NCBI GenBank assembly: GCA_002452325.1
Contig: DKFG01000286.1
Span: 1 to 21,051, forward strand
Source of the DNA: Geobacter sp. UBA6802
GTDB lineage: Bacteria > Desulfobacterota > Desulfuromonadia > Geobacterales > Pseudopelobacteraceae
Length of the DNA stretch: 21,051 bases
Direction of reading: 5' to 3'
Under the pieces are notes generated by a model, which did no database searches, had not been told where the DNA came from, and worked only from the letters and a program-made list of their open reading frames with translations. Below are positions 8,265-16,386 of this stretch, piece after piece. The translations under genes were made by a program, and so were the position numbers. Numbering within the stretch: the first letter of the stretch is position 1; each line of letters opens with the position of its first letter.

Positions 8265-10013
8265 CTACTTGGGCTGAAAGACTGTGGTAGTTGCTGTGCC
8301 TTTGCCATCAGCCGTTTTAAAGGTTAGTACGGCCGTACGACCCGCGCCGGTTGTATTCTCGTCGACCGTGATATTGATATGCGTGTTTGCGGCAGTGCCG
8401 GCGGACTGCTGAAGCTGGCACCATGGCTGATTGCTGGAAGCCGTCCAGTCACGAGAAACCGTAATATCCAGCGCTGTTGAACTTCCCTTCGATGAATTGA
8501 AGTCAAGATTGCGCTGGGCGACAATCAGCGGCGGGAAGGGTAGAGGGATCTTCTCTTTCCAGGTATTCGGGTAAACAGAGTGAGAAGGGGGTTGCCCTAC
8601 CCAAAAGAGAACAACGCCACCCATAGAATTAATCAGGTCCACATCAAACTGCGAGTAAAACCAGTTCTGGTTTTTATCGCGAATGTCTGACGAGAACTTC
8701 CAGACCCACTGATTCACCGGTTGAAATAATGACCGAGACAACAGTGGTGGCTCATTGAGCGCTGAGTATGCAAAATAAGCTGTTTGTGAAGCTTTCTTGA
8801 AATTGTAGCTCCAGTTTGCGTTGTTGAATTTATCACCGGAATTATTTACCAAATCGCAGTCTTTTACACTAAAGGATTTTGAGTTGGTGATGGTCAGGCC
8901 AGCGCCAACATCTCCGGTGGCTCCTTTGCCGGAAAATCCAACTTTCCCGCTGATGTTAACGCTGACACCACTGGTCACCTGTTCCGATTTATTTTCGTTC
9001 GCAGGGCTCGACTGCACCAGCGACACGCCGCTCCCCTGTTGTGTCAGTCCATCCATCCAGTTGTTCATCCTGTAACTGCCGATGTAGTAATGGATATTGT
9101 CCGTTTGAAGTCCAAGATACCAATTTTGGATCCCTTTATACGCGTTTTTAGCGTTGAGTTGCCCCTCTTGCCGCACATAAAACCAGTCATACTCTTTTCC
9201 ATCCGACTCGCTAAAGGAATGGCATGAATAAATATAGTAGGTTACTGTGTAGTAATTCCCGTACGCTGAAAAGTTGTTTGTCACATGAAAGGATTTCGCG
9301 ACTGCGGTTAACTCTGCGTTTTCTCCTGCGACGGCAGCAATAGCCTTGCTTGCTTCAACTTTATTCGCCATTGACGCAGCAAAATTTACCTTCAAGGCAC
9401 TGCTTCTTTTGATCTCCTCGTCGATCCAGTCGAGGAACATCTCCGCCCTGTCAAGCTGGTCTTCATCACTATCAGTGTCTTCATCTCCCTGTGGCGCATC
9501 AGGATCGTCCGACACTGGTCTTCCAACCGTGGGGGGATACATCGTCCAGATAGCAATCTTATCGGTGAGTTGTACGATGGCGAACAGTTCAGCGTAATTT
9601 TGCCCCTCCGGCAAGCCTTCCGGCAAGGTATATGTCTTTTCAAGCCCCAGTACTGTATAGAGGGCATTTATTTCCGTCTCGCCACCATGCACTACTACAA
9701 TTGGTTCTCCATTGGCAAAGGTGTCCCTGATCCACTGCTTTTGGTCTTCGGTAAGAGACAGAACATTTTGGGCCGCAATGAAAACAGGCATATCTGTGGA
9801 TGACCCGTCATATTGGACACTGTTCACGAATATCTGATCGATCTCATCAGCGAGGGTGCCGCTGGGATCTCCGATGTACGCAACCTTTCCGGCATATTGT
9901 TTGACAGATGGAGACGAACTTTCAGAGCCGCATCCGGAAATTATGAATAGCGCTAGCGCCATACAGAGCGCAGTTACTAACCCGATAGATTTTTTGTTGT
10001 GATTGACTCTCAT
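8265..10013 (-). CDS. Leukocidin-like pore-forming lipoprotein with C-terminal BACON domain
   Basis: This is a 582-residue lipoprotein (signal ending IISGC, Cys28). Residues 38-165 form an unassigned alpha/beta region (VAYIGDPSGTLADEIDQIF). An acidic linker follows at 168-187. Residues about 240-480 resemble the leukocidin/alpha-hemolysin beta-barrel toxin family: a Gly/Ser-rich alternating stretch at 350-382 (SGKVGFSGKGATGDVGAGL) like the toxin stem, WSYNF soon after, and PPLLSRSLFQP at 422-432, which resembles the PLLARGNFNPEF block of staphylococcal toxins. Residues 498-582 look like a BACON domain (LDFNSSKGSSTALDITVS, WTASSNQPWC, GRTAVLTF, final TVFQP), often a carbohydrate- or mucin-binding module. 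GAGAG lies about 8 bases before the ATG. The BACON call is fairly firm. The toxin call rests on short motifs, and a lipid anchor would be unusual for a released toxin. Confidence 0.62.
   Translation of the reverse strand: MRVNHNKKSIGLVTALCMALALFIISGCGSESSSPSVKQYAGKVAYIGDPSGTLADEIDQIFVNSVQYDGSSTDMPVFIAAQNVLSLTEDQKQWIRDTFANGEPIVVVHGGETEINALYTVLGLEKTYTLPEGLPEGQNYAELFAIVQLTDKIAIWTMYPPTVGRPVSDDPDAPQGDEDTDSDEDQLDRAEMFLDWIDEEIKRSSALKVNFAASMANKVEASKAIAAVAGENAELTAVAKSFHVTNNFSAYGNYYTVTYYIYSCHSFSESDGKEYDWFYVRQEGQLNAKNAYKGIQNWYLGLQTDNIHYYIGSYRMNNWMDGLTQQGSGVSLVQSSPANENKSEQVTSGVSVNISGKVGFSGKGATGDVGAGLTITNSKSFSVKDCDLVNNSGDKFNNANWSYNFKKASQTAYFAYSALNEPPLLSRSLFQPVNQWVWKFSSDIRDKNQNWFYSQFDVDLINSMGGVVLFWVGQPPSHSVYPNTWKEKIPLPFPPLIVAQRNLDFNSSKGSSTALDITVSRDWTASSNQPWCQLQQSAGTAANTHINITVDENTTGAGRTAVLTFKTADGKGTATTTVFQPK
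8268..8520 (-). other. BACON domain (within the leukocidin-like lipoprotein)
   Basis: The last 85 residues of the 8265-10013 product carry the pattern of BACON domains. They start LDFNSSKGSSTALDITVS, then a Trp in DWTASSNQPWC, GTAANTHINITVDENTTGAGRT in outline, and a terminal strand ending VFQP. BACON domains are Ig-like modules best known from Bacteroidota surface enzymes; finding one at the end of a putative pore former suggests target binding, which is inference. Confidence 0.7.
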
Positions 10014-10109
10014 CTGAACTCTCTTTCTGTTTCACTCAATGTCGTAGATTACTGCCCAAAATCAAGCTGTTGTATCTCGTTCTTGATTGCTTCCCTGTGA
10101 TTTGCCTTT

Positions 10110-10559
10110 CTACTGTTTTGTCCAGTTACACCCCTTCTCGCTGAACGCATCAAGATCCTCTTCAAACTTCAGAACCTTGCCGTCTTTCTTCCCGATGTAC
10201 TTGAAACCGTAGATCCGCGCTCCCTGGACAACCATGACATAGCGGCCGCCGGAACCATCCAGCGTCAGCTCCTCCCAGGTCATTTCAAACTCGCTGGGCC
10301 TGCCGCCAGGCACCTGGCGCAGCTCCTTCTCGCTGATCTTCTTCACCTGAATCCGGCCGCTGCCCCGTTGGTAGGTGACGTAGCCCAGGTCATCCTTATC
10401 GGCGCGAAAAGTAAATTGCAGCCGTACCGGATTCTTGAGACCGACAGACTTGAGACAACGGAAATCGCCTTCATCGGCAAAAACAGGCTTGGCAAGGAAA
10501 ATTGCGATTGCAGCCACAATCAGGTGCGTCCATTTCAGGTGCTTAAGTAGAGTTTTCAT
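10110..10559 (-). CDS. Small exported protein of unknown function
   Basis: I do not recognise a named family for this 149-residue protein. It has a signal peptide (about residues 1-28, basic start MKTLLKHLK, hydrophobic core, likely cleavage at VFA-DE). The mature part is about 120 residues with a mostly beta pattern, two cysteines near the ends (in FRCLK and KGCNW) that could form a disulfide, and a conserved-looking core EFEMTWEELTLDGSGGRY. The mature protein should be periplasmic. AAAGGA lies a few bases before the ATG. It is separated from the upstream metallophosphoesterase gene by the double hairpin repeat and lies about 95 bases before the leukocidin-like gene. No catalytic motif is visible. 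Confidence 0.7.
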   Translation of the reverse strand: MKTLLKHLKWTHLIVAAIAIFLAKPVFADEGDFRCLKSVGLKNPVRLQFTFRADKDDLGYVTYQRGSGRIQVKKISEKELRQVPGGRPSEFEMTWEELTLDGSGGRYVMVVQGARIYGFKYIGKKDGKVLKFEEDLDAFSEKGCNWTKQ

Positions 10560-10612
10560 ATCAGTCCTTTGGCAAAAGAAAACAAATTATGCTGCCAACA
10601 CAATCAAAACCC

Positions 10613-10682
10613 TCTAAATCTCCCCTTGTCAGGGGAGACTTCAAGGCATCCCCCCCTGATAAGGGGGGACTGAGGGGGGTTG
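10613..10682. repeat. Double-hairpin G/C-rich REP-like element
   Basis: Two perfect hairpins stand in tandem: TCTCCCCT (10619-10626) / AGGGGAGA (10631-10638) with loop TGTC, and CCCCCCT (10651-10657) / AGGGGGG (10662-10668) with loop GATA. A further GGGGGG block follows at 10673-10679. It lies about 40 bases past the stop of the metallophosphoesterase gene and before the small exported gene. The build resembles the element at 5551-5600, which points to a dispersed repeat family. It may stabilise or limit the upstream transcript. Confidence 0.7.
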
Positions 10683-10719
10683 GTTTTGACGGTTTTTGGA
10701 AACTACTATTTCTGGTTCA

Positions 10720-12606
10720 TTACAAAACCGGGAACAGCGCCTGCATCTTGGCTTTCATTTCAGGGCTTAACTGCACAAACAGCTCGGCATTGTAAGATCC
10801 GGTGGGCATCTGGCGAATGCTTGGATCTGTGCCATTTGGCTCTTGGGTCACAGGATCTATAAGCGGTGCATTAGCCTGGAAGATATCGGGAGCTTTGACT
10901 ATCTGCATTGCCGCAACTGCATATTTACGCGCTGTTGCCGCCGGTGTCCCCTCTTTGACAGCCGGATCAACGTTGGTCGCCACGATTGAAACAGAGTAGT
11001 CGCTGTTCAACCTGATATCAAAGGTACGCAACTGCTGCGGGAAATCCCGGAACGATGAGGTTTCAACCTGCCAGAAACCCCGTTCCGGTTTGGTGGCATC
11101 ATCGCTTGCAAAGGCCTTGACAACATTGACATGGCGATGACCGGCTATCCACAACAGCAGATTGGGGTGACTGTGCAGTTCGGCAAGCAACCCCGGCAGG
11201 TCCACCGCATTCTGGATGCTGGAAGGGTTTTCGGAATTATCAAACCACTCCATGAACGTATCCTTTGGCTGGACGCCTATCGGTACATGGGAGGCTATGA
11301 TCATCAGTTGGCCCTCTGCATCACCAGCTGCCAGTTCAGCTTTCAGCCATTTCCAGCGGGCAACATCAAGAAAACCGTGGCCATGAATTTTGGTGGAGTC
11401 ATCATCTTCACGCTGGGTGTTGTCCAGCACAATGACCTTGATGGGAACGGTTGCTTTCGGCACAAAGCTGTAGCAGGCAAAACCTTTTTCGCGGCCAGGG
11501 GGCACAAGATTGAAGCCATGCCCCAACGGGCTGGAGGATGTCTTGAAAAATTCACCCACCCATTCAGCTCTGGTCAGTGAACGGCGGTCAGGGTCTGGTA
11601 CCACCTTTGGCGGCGTGGTAAAACCGGGATCGCCTACCTTACCGGCTTTTATAATGGCGCCCGTGGTGGTGGAGCCATCAATGACCCCCATATAGTAGAG
11701 CGGCGGAGTTGTATCGTAAATTTTAGAAGCGTTAACAAGGGTATTTCCCATGGCAAGGACTTCACTGCTGGTATAACTGCCGCGCAGGTCGCCAAGATCG
11801 CCGGTATCCAGCGGGATGGAGCCAAGCCAGAAGTGGTCGTGGTTGCCAATGGTCTGATACCATGGAATTGCCGGATCAAGTCCTGCTGCTTTAAACGGTT
11901 TCTGGTAATCGATGCTGCCAGCTCCTGCATGAGCGCCGGAGCTGGGGGTAATCACCTTGCCGTCAATGACATCAATATACCACCTGAGTTCATTGTATTG
12001 GGTACTGTTGCAGGCATCCCCCAGTGATATGCCGAAATCGATCCGGTTCTGTCTGTGCAGGGCGTTTACCGTCTGGATGGCGGCATCAAGCACCTGGGTT
12101 GAATACAGCATTGTGGGAGAATAGGTCGATGTTTCCATTCCCAATAACGGTTGCATATAAATCGCCTGGGAAGGGGATTCCTTGTCGGTGATATGTATAT
12201 CGGTGATGGCGAAGAATCTCAGCAGTTGTTTAGGCGGAGTCGTGGGTGACGGATAGGTATATCCGGCTGCCATGAGATCATTACGTTTTTCGTAATCGAG
12301 ACCAGCACCATCAGACCAGGCTCCATAGCCGTATTTGTCGTAATCTGCAACATTTTGCAGATTCTTTGGAGCAATGGTTCCTGAAAATGTTGTGCCTGAT
12401 TTGATTGTTTTAACGGCTGTTGTAACAACACCGGATTCAATCGGGTAACCTGCAACCTGTGTTGTGCTGCTGCTGCCACAGGCAAACAGCATTGGGCTTA
12501 ATGAAATACAGGCCACGGTTCCGGTAGTGTATTTGATAAAATCCCGCCGGGTTACTTCACCGCTTTTTTTCTGCTCATCATTTTGATTGTTGTTCTGGTT
12601 GTTCAT
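10720..12606 (-). CDS. Tat-exported metallophosphoesterase (copy 1)
   Basis: This is a 628-residue calcineurin-like metallophosphoesterase. Residues 19-25 give a Tat motif (TRRDFIK) and residues 38-43 a lipobox-like end (LFAC), so it is probably a folded, lipid-anchored envelope enzyme. Metal-site motifs in order: Asp136 and His138 in TDIHIT, Asp197 in LGDACN, Asn255-His256-Asp257 in GNHDHF, His440 in ASHVP, and His490/His492 in AGHRH. It resembles the large secreted group around RPA4764 (TIGR03768 as I recall it), of unknown substrate. I chose the ATG at 12604-12606: GGAG lies six bases before it, whereas the ATG at 12616-12618 lies before that ribosome site. Two paralogues are at 17884 and 20049. 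Just upstream lies a DUF3089 remnant, so a DUF3089 gene once preceded this one. Confidence 0.88.
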   Translation of the reverse strand: MNNQNNNQNDEQKKSGEVTRRDFIKYTTGTVACISLSPMLFACGSSSTTQVAGYPIESGVVTTAVKTIKSGTTFSGTIAPKNLQNVADYDKYGYGAWSDGAGLDYEKRNDLMAAGYTYPSPTTPPKQLLRFFAITDIHITDKESPSQAIYMQPLLGMETSTYSPTMLYSTQVLDAAIQTVNALHRQNRIDFGISLGDACNSTQYNELRWYIDVIDGKVITPSSGAHAGAGSIDYQKPFKAAGLDPAIPWYQTIGNHDHFWLGSIPLDTGDLGDLRGSYTSSEVLAMGNTLVNASKIYDTTPPLYYMGVIDGSTTTGAIIKAGKVGDPGFTTPPKVVPDPDRRSLTRAEWVGEFFKTSSSPLGHGFNLVPPGREKGFACYSFVPKATVPIKVIVLDNTQREDDDSTKIHGHGFLDVARWKWLKAELAAGDAEGQLMIIASHVPIGVQPKDTFMEWFDNSENPSSIQNAVDLPGLLAELHSHPNLLLWIAGHRHVNVVKAFASDDATKPERGFWQVETSSFRDFPQQLRTFDIRLNSDYSVSIVATNVDPAVKEGTPAATARKYAVAAMQIVKAPDIFQANAPLIDPVTQEPNGTDPSIRQMPTGSYNAELFVQLSPEMKAKMQALFPVL

Positions 12607-12621
12607 AAATTTCTCCATTTA

Positions 12622-12776
12622 GTCGAATTTTGCAGCCCCGTCAGCCGCATTTACGCGAAGATTGTAGTAGTAAAAAGGATAATCAAAGCTGTGGTACACA
12701 CCTCAGATAAACCCAGAGCTTAAGGCATATAAGAGCCAACTCCTTGTGCAGTGTCTGCAACTGTCTCTGCCCACTG
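12622..12776 (-). pseudogene. Decayed DUF3089 gene with internal deletion
   Basis: In the gap between the metallophosphoesterase start and the stop of the 767-residue lipoprotein, the minus strand holds two pieces of a DUF3089 gene. The first (12776-12720) reads QWAETVADTAQGVGSYMP and then a stop, matching RDETVATTAQGLGSFVP of the intact copy at 16806. The second (12702-12622), in another frame, reads GVYHSFDYPFYYYNLRVNAA and ends DGAAKFD, matching GVYHSFDYDFYYFNLRANAA of that copy. About 40 to 50 codons between them are missing, and everything before the first piece is absent. The first piece begins about three bases after the stop of the upstream lipoprotein gene, so the truncation point coincides with that gene's 3' end. 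Confidence 0.85.
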
Positions 12777-12778
12777 AC

Positions 12779-15082
12779 TCAAATATCAATGATGTTCAAT
12801 GCAGCTGAAGGAAATAATAACTGTATATTCCAGTTGAGACTGGACTCAAAATCAACAGCTGTGCAACCGTAGTAGGGCCAAGGCAAGTGTCCACTAAAAG
12901 TCTGATGGATAGTAAAGTGATAATCACCATAATTAATGGTTTCACTCTTGTACTCGGTGCTATGCGTGTCGATTTTACTGGTAGCAGGGTGCTTGGCCGC
13001 AGGCCCGTTTTTTGAGTCGATAACAATATCCTTGCCGCTGCTGTCATTGATGGAATATTTGTAGCTCAACGTATCAAGGGTGCCATGGGTGCAACTGTTG
13101 CTGGCTGACATATAATTTTTTGAGCTGTTGAACATAAAGGCCACATTTTTTGTTGTTGATGTGTCAGTTTCAGCCTGCCCCACATTAAACAGCAGCTTGA
13201 TATCCTTGCTCCAGTCGAAAGTTGTGTGGTGATTATAGGGAAGGTTTATGTAATTGACGAAAGTATCGGAGTGGTTAAAGTCATTTATACCATTCCATGA
13301 AGATGCGGGACTGGCTGAGAACACCTGGAATCCCCATGGCCAGTACAATGAAAAGTATCCGAACAGCACAGTATGGGTAGTGTCTGCATTTATCTGGCCT
13401 TTATCTGGATTTTGGGGTTCAAAGTACAGCACTTTCAGTGTACCAAGATTTGTAGAAGTATGAACCCAGGGCCCTTTAGCGCCCACCGCATTCGTTCCAT
13501 TCTCCTGAAACTTAATTGAGTATGTTCCTGCCGAAATTTTTATTTTGGCGCCAGTGGAATCTTTGGCATTAGAGAAATCAAAATCATAAAACAGCCATTG
13601 ATGATCCTCTGTCGCACTCAAGACACCTTTTGTGTTTGTGTTCCAGGCGGTATTGGGGAAGCGTCCTTTTATCTGTCTCGAAAATGGATCCCCTGGTTGT
13701 GAATTGACTGTTGCAACCAACGCGTTGTTCGAATCATATAACTCCAAAGTTACAGGCATTGATTTCTTGTTAGCATGATCAAAGGTATAATTGTACGGTA
13801 CTACTATTGCTCCATACAGCCCGAATTCATACCGATACAGTTCATCATTATGTGGCTTGTTGTTGTAATAGGTGGTATCAGGAGGATACTTGACTCCGTT
13901 ATCGGCGGTAAATCCGCCATTGTCCCTGTTAGTTGTAAAATGCTGCAGAACCTGAGCGCAGAAAAATCTCGAGCGGGCAAGCATATTAGTATAAACAGGG
14001 TCAGGGGCAAGTCCCTGAGCAGTATAGTTCATGTCTGTTGCATAGCTGGACTTATCCCTGTAATCACGCATATTCACGGCCAGCCATTGGACTTGCGCCA
14101 GAAACTCGGCACACTCTTGCCGTATATAATGCTCAAAATCTCCGGTTAAATAGTTGTTGCTATTATAATAGTTGCCTGGTGTTTGGTAATTATTGGCATT
14201 GGCAATAATAATAGCCCCTTGAAATTGGTAGGCCAACAATTGAGAGAACACTTTTTCCAGCATAAGATACACATTTAAGGCTCGATCTGAATCAATCACG
14301 ATATTTTGCGATTCTAATTGTGAGAGGATATTACGTGCAGAGGTATTAAGTAATTTTACATCACCTACAATGAACTGATTGATGTTTAAAACACTTTTCT
14401 GAACATCAGCCAAATGATTATTTACAAAACTGGTAGCATTTGCAGGCAAACTTGACGCATTATTGTAGGCATTTTTCTGTGCGTCTGTGCATGTGTCAGG
14501 ATAACCCGGTGTTTCTTTACATTGTGTAATCAGCAGAGTTTGTTGATTAAAATAGGATAAACTATCTTTGGTAGAACCAAAGAAAGCACTGCTGATAGTT
14601 CCTTTATATTGTTGTAAATCTTTTTTATTCTCTTCATCTGATAAGCCATAATATATTTTATCGAATTTGATATTGAGCTCTTTAGACAAATCATCAATTT
14701 TTGCACTTAACTTATCAATAGAGCTATTTACATCTTCTATTTCTTTCTTTACCCCATCAACTTCTTTAGAATGAATAGCTGTTTCAATAATAGCTATCAG
14801 AATTTCTGCAATGAAGCCCCCTACTCCTTCAGCTTTAGTAGCCATCAGGGCGGACTTATTGCTTATAACCCTTCTATTGACCAGCATATCTGCTACTCTT
14901 GCCAGATTTGCAGAGTGCAGTTCATCTGCTTTACCTGTGCTGACTGAGGTCATTGACAAATCAGTGGATTTAAGTGGAGTTACTTGTTCTGTAGGCGTGT
15001 TTGTCGCACTACCACTGCAGCCGGTCAACCCGGCGACAAGCAGTATAGAGATAAACCATGCTAAGCTTCGATGTAGAGTCAT
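12779..15082 (-). CDS. AT-rich 767-residue lipoprotein with toxin-like helical/beta layout
   Basis: I cannot name a family. The product starts with a lipoprotein signal (LTGC, Cys22), supported by AAAGGAGG five bases before the ATG. Residues about 86-104 form a long hydrophobic segment (GVGGFIAEILIAIIETAIHS), followed by a charged coiled coil (about 106-145). Next come helical stretches to about 380, and then a beta-type C-terminal part rich in Asn, Tyr, Ser and Thr. This layout, one hydrophobic helix in a helical bundle plus beta domains, is seen in alpha-pore-forming toxins and three-domain insecticidal proteins, but I saw no diagnostic motif. Codon and base use differ from the neighbours: two lines counted in the N-terminal half (14641-14760) hold 14 and 18 G/C of 60, against 33 of 60 in the S9 gene. 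Recent transfer is likely. Confidence 0.75.
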   Translation of the reverse strand: MTLHRSLAWFISILLVAGLTGCSGSATNTPTEQVTPLKSTDLSMTSVSTGKADELHSANLARVADMLVNRRVISNKSALMATKAEGVGGFIAEILIAIIETAIHSKEVDGVKKEIEDVNSSIDKLSAKIDDLSKELNIKFDKIYYGLSDEENKKDLQQYKGTISSAFFGSTKDSLSYFNQQTLLITQCKETPGYPDTCTDAQKNAYNNASSLPANATSFVNNHLADVQKSVLNINQFIVGDVKLLNTSARNILSQLESQNIVIDSDRALNVYLMLEKVFSQLLAYQFQGAIIIANANNYQTPGNYYNSNNYLTGDFEHYIRQECAEFLAQVQWLAVNMRDYRDKSSYATDMNYTAQGLAPDPVYTNMLARSRFFCAQVLQHFTTNRDNGGFTADNGVKYPPDTTYYNNKPHNDELYRYEFGLYGAIVVPYNYTFDHANKKSMPVTLELYDSNNALVATVNSQPGDPFSRQIKGRFPNTAWNTNTKGVLSATEDHQWLFYDFDFSNAKDSTGAKIKISAGTYSIKFQENGTNAVGAKGPWVHTSTNLGTLKVLYFEPQNPDKGQINADTTHTVLFGYFSLYWPWGFQVFSASPASSWNGINDFNHSDTFVNYINLPYNHHTTFDWSKDIKLLFNVGQAETDTSTTKNVAFMFNSSKNYMSASNSCTHGTLDTLSYKYSINDSSGKDIVIDSKNGPAAKHPATSKIDTHSTEYKSETINYGDYHFTIHQTFSGHLPWPYYGCTAVDFESSLNWNIQLLFPSAALNIIDI

Positions 15083-15163
15083 GACATCCTCCTTTAGTCA
15101 AAGTGTGGTGTACCGCCATCCAAAGGCGGAGGGCGCTTCTTTCACGCCCATGTGGTTCTTGAA

Positions 15164-15223
15164 TCAAGCATAGATTACGGTGGAGACACCCGCATCGGTG
15201 TCAGGGCTCTTCTCTCCAATGAC
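15164..15223 (-). pseudogene. Possible C-terminal coding remnant after the chagasin-Cache gene
   Basis: Directly after the stop of the chagasin-Cache gene (15226-15228) another frame reads VIGEKSPDTDAGVSTVIYA and stops. It looks like a protein C-terminus and would fit the pattern of truncated gene ends seen elsewhere in the window, but 19 residues are too few to name a family. It could also be the original end of the chagasin-Cache protein displaced by a frameshift, or chance. Confidence 0.2.
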
Positions 15224-15225
15224 AA

Positions 15226-16365
15226 TCAGTTGTCGGCAGCCAAAGAAATGCCCACCAGCCGCCAGGAGACTCCATACAGAGACACACTGGTCCAGTACGC
15301 CTTTTTGTCTGTATCAGGGCCGGCCAGATTTTCTTTTTTGAAGCGGTAGGTGCCGTTACCCTGCGGTGTCGCTGCAATTTTTCGTGCCAACTGAACAAAT
15401 TCTGTATAAGGCTGAAACAGAGGTGCAGTGAAGATGTTGAGACCCACCTGCGCCGGATCGCTGTCGTAGAGGGTTCGCCCTTCCAGATCCATTACCGAGA
15501 TATCAAACCTCGCCCCCTTCACCAGAGGCTGTATGATCTCTCCCAGGAACCGTTCCGGTTTGAACATGATGCTGACGGAACCGATAAAATTGCCAGCAGG
15601 CGTGAACACCGGATATTCCGCATCCACCGCATCATACCCTTCCACCGAATGAAAAACCTGGCTCATAACCGGTTTGCGCAGTTTCAACATCCGTTTGACC
15701 TGTTCCTGATCAGAAATATCCTTGCCCTCGAAGCTGCGGTAACGGGCAGGTTCAATGGTGGTCAGCCGCCCGCTGACATCGACGGTGCTGCAATCAACTG
15801 CATAGCTGAACTCCTTGCAGGCTGCCGTCAGAACCCTCCGGGCAGCATCACCGGTCAGTCCTGTTTTTCCAAGCTTTCCGGCTGCTTTGCGCAGGCCGCT
15901 GTCAAGGCGCTCAAACGCAGCTGTCACCCGTTGCTGGGCAGTTGAGAGTATGAGTGGTCTATTTGCCGAATCTGCGGCAGACAGAGCAAACTGAAGCTGG
16001 ATACGGCAGATCCTGGCAGGTTGCGCATCTTTCTCCCATGGTCGCCGGTAGGCCAGCTCCAGGCTCCCCTCTCCAGCTTCGGCTACACTGAATTTAAAAG
16101 AGCTGATGCCGCCTGCACCGATCAGTTGGCTGTCGCTGTGGTGAACTGGTTCTCCCTGCTGCCGCAACTGGGCAGGTACAGCGACCGCCTGCCAAGTATA
16201 TCCGGTTGTCGGGTTGCCCGGCAAACGAACTTCCAGCAGATCCCCAACGGTCAGGTTTTGGCTGGTACCACATGCCATGTCGTCAAACGTGATCTCTGCT
16301 GCGCTGGACAAGTGCGGCAAGGCCAGCAGGGCAGCTATGAAGATATAGAGGATGCTGCGAATCAT
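15226..16365 (-). CDS. Chagasin-type (I42) protease inhibitor fused to a Cache sensor domain
   Basis: This 379-residue exported protein has a signal peptide at residues 1-22 (cleavage near SSA-AE). Residues 24-128 are a chagasin/I42 inhibitor domain with its hallmark loops: NPTTGY at 51-56 followed by Trp58, GxG-type GAGGISSF at 83-90, and YRRPWE at 106-111. Such domains block papain-like cysteine peptidases. Residues about 145-375 look like a periplasmic Cache/PDC sensor domain: AYPVFTP-like strand (EYPVFTPAGNFIGSVSIMF), FDISVMDLEGRTLYDSDP, GLNIF and a final WTSVSLYGVSWRLV. No membrane segment, kinase or chemotaxis domain follows, so the Cache part is a free periplasmic binding module. AAGGAG lies eight bases before the ATG. 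The fusion is unusual; both domain calls are supported by several motifs. It lies about 140 bases before the AT-rich lipoprotein gene. Confidence 0.82.
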   Translation of the reverse strand: MIRSILYIFIAALLALPHLSSAAEITFDDMACGTSQNLTVGDLLEVRLPGNPTTGYTWQAVAVPAQLRQQGEPVHHSDSQLIGAGGISSFKFSVAEAGEGSLELAYRRPWEKDAQPARICRIQLQFALSAADSANRPLILSTAQQRVTAAFERLDSGLRKAAGKLGKTGLTGDAARRVLTAACKEFSYAVDCSTVDVSGRLTTIEPARYRSFEGKDISDQEQVKRMLKLRKPVMSQVFHSVEGYDAVDAEYPVFTPAGNFIGSVSIMFKPERFLGEIIQPLVKGARFDISVMDLEGRTLYDSDPAQVGLNIFTAPLFQPYTEFVQLARKIAATPQGNGTYRFKKENLAGPDTDKKAYWTSVSLYGVSWRLVGISLAADN

Positions 16366-16386
16366 GGTTTGGCTCCTTTTCTTTTG

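Noticed and set aside
6664..10735. Shared 13-base string AATGAACCAGAAA before DUF3089 copy 1 and after metallophosphoesterase copy 1
   Set aside because: A match of this length is expected by chance a few times in a 21 kb window, and the surrounding bases do not agree.
15114..15137. Small hairpin with CCGCC/GGCGG arms before the AT-rich lipoprotein gene
   Set aside because: A five-base stem without a T tract is too weak to call a terminator or regulatory element.
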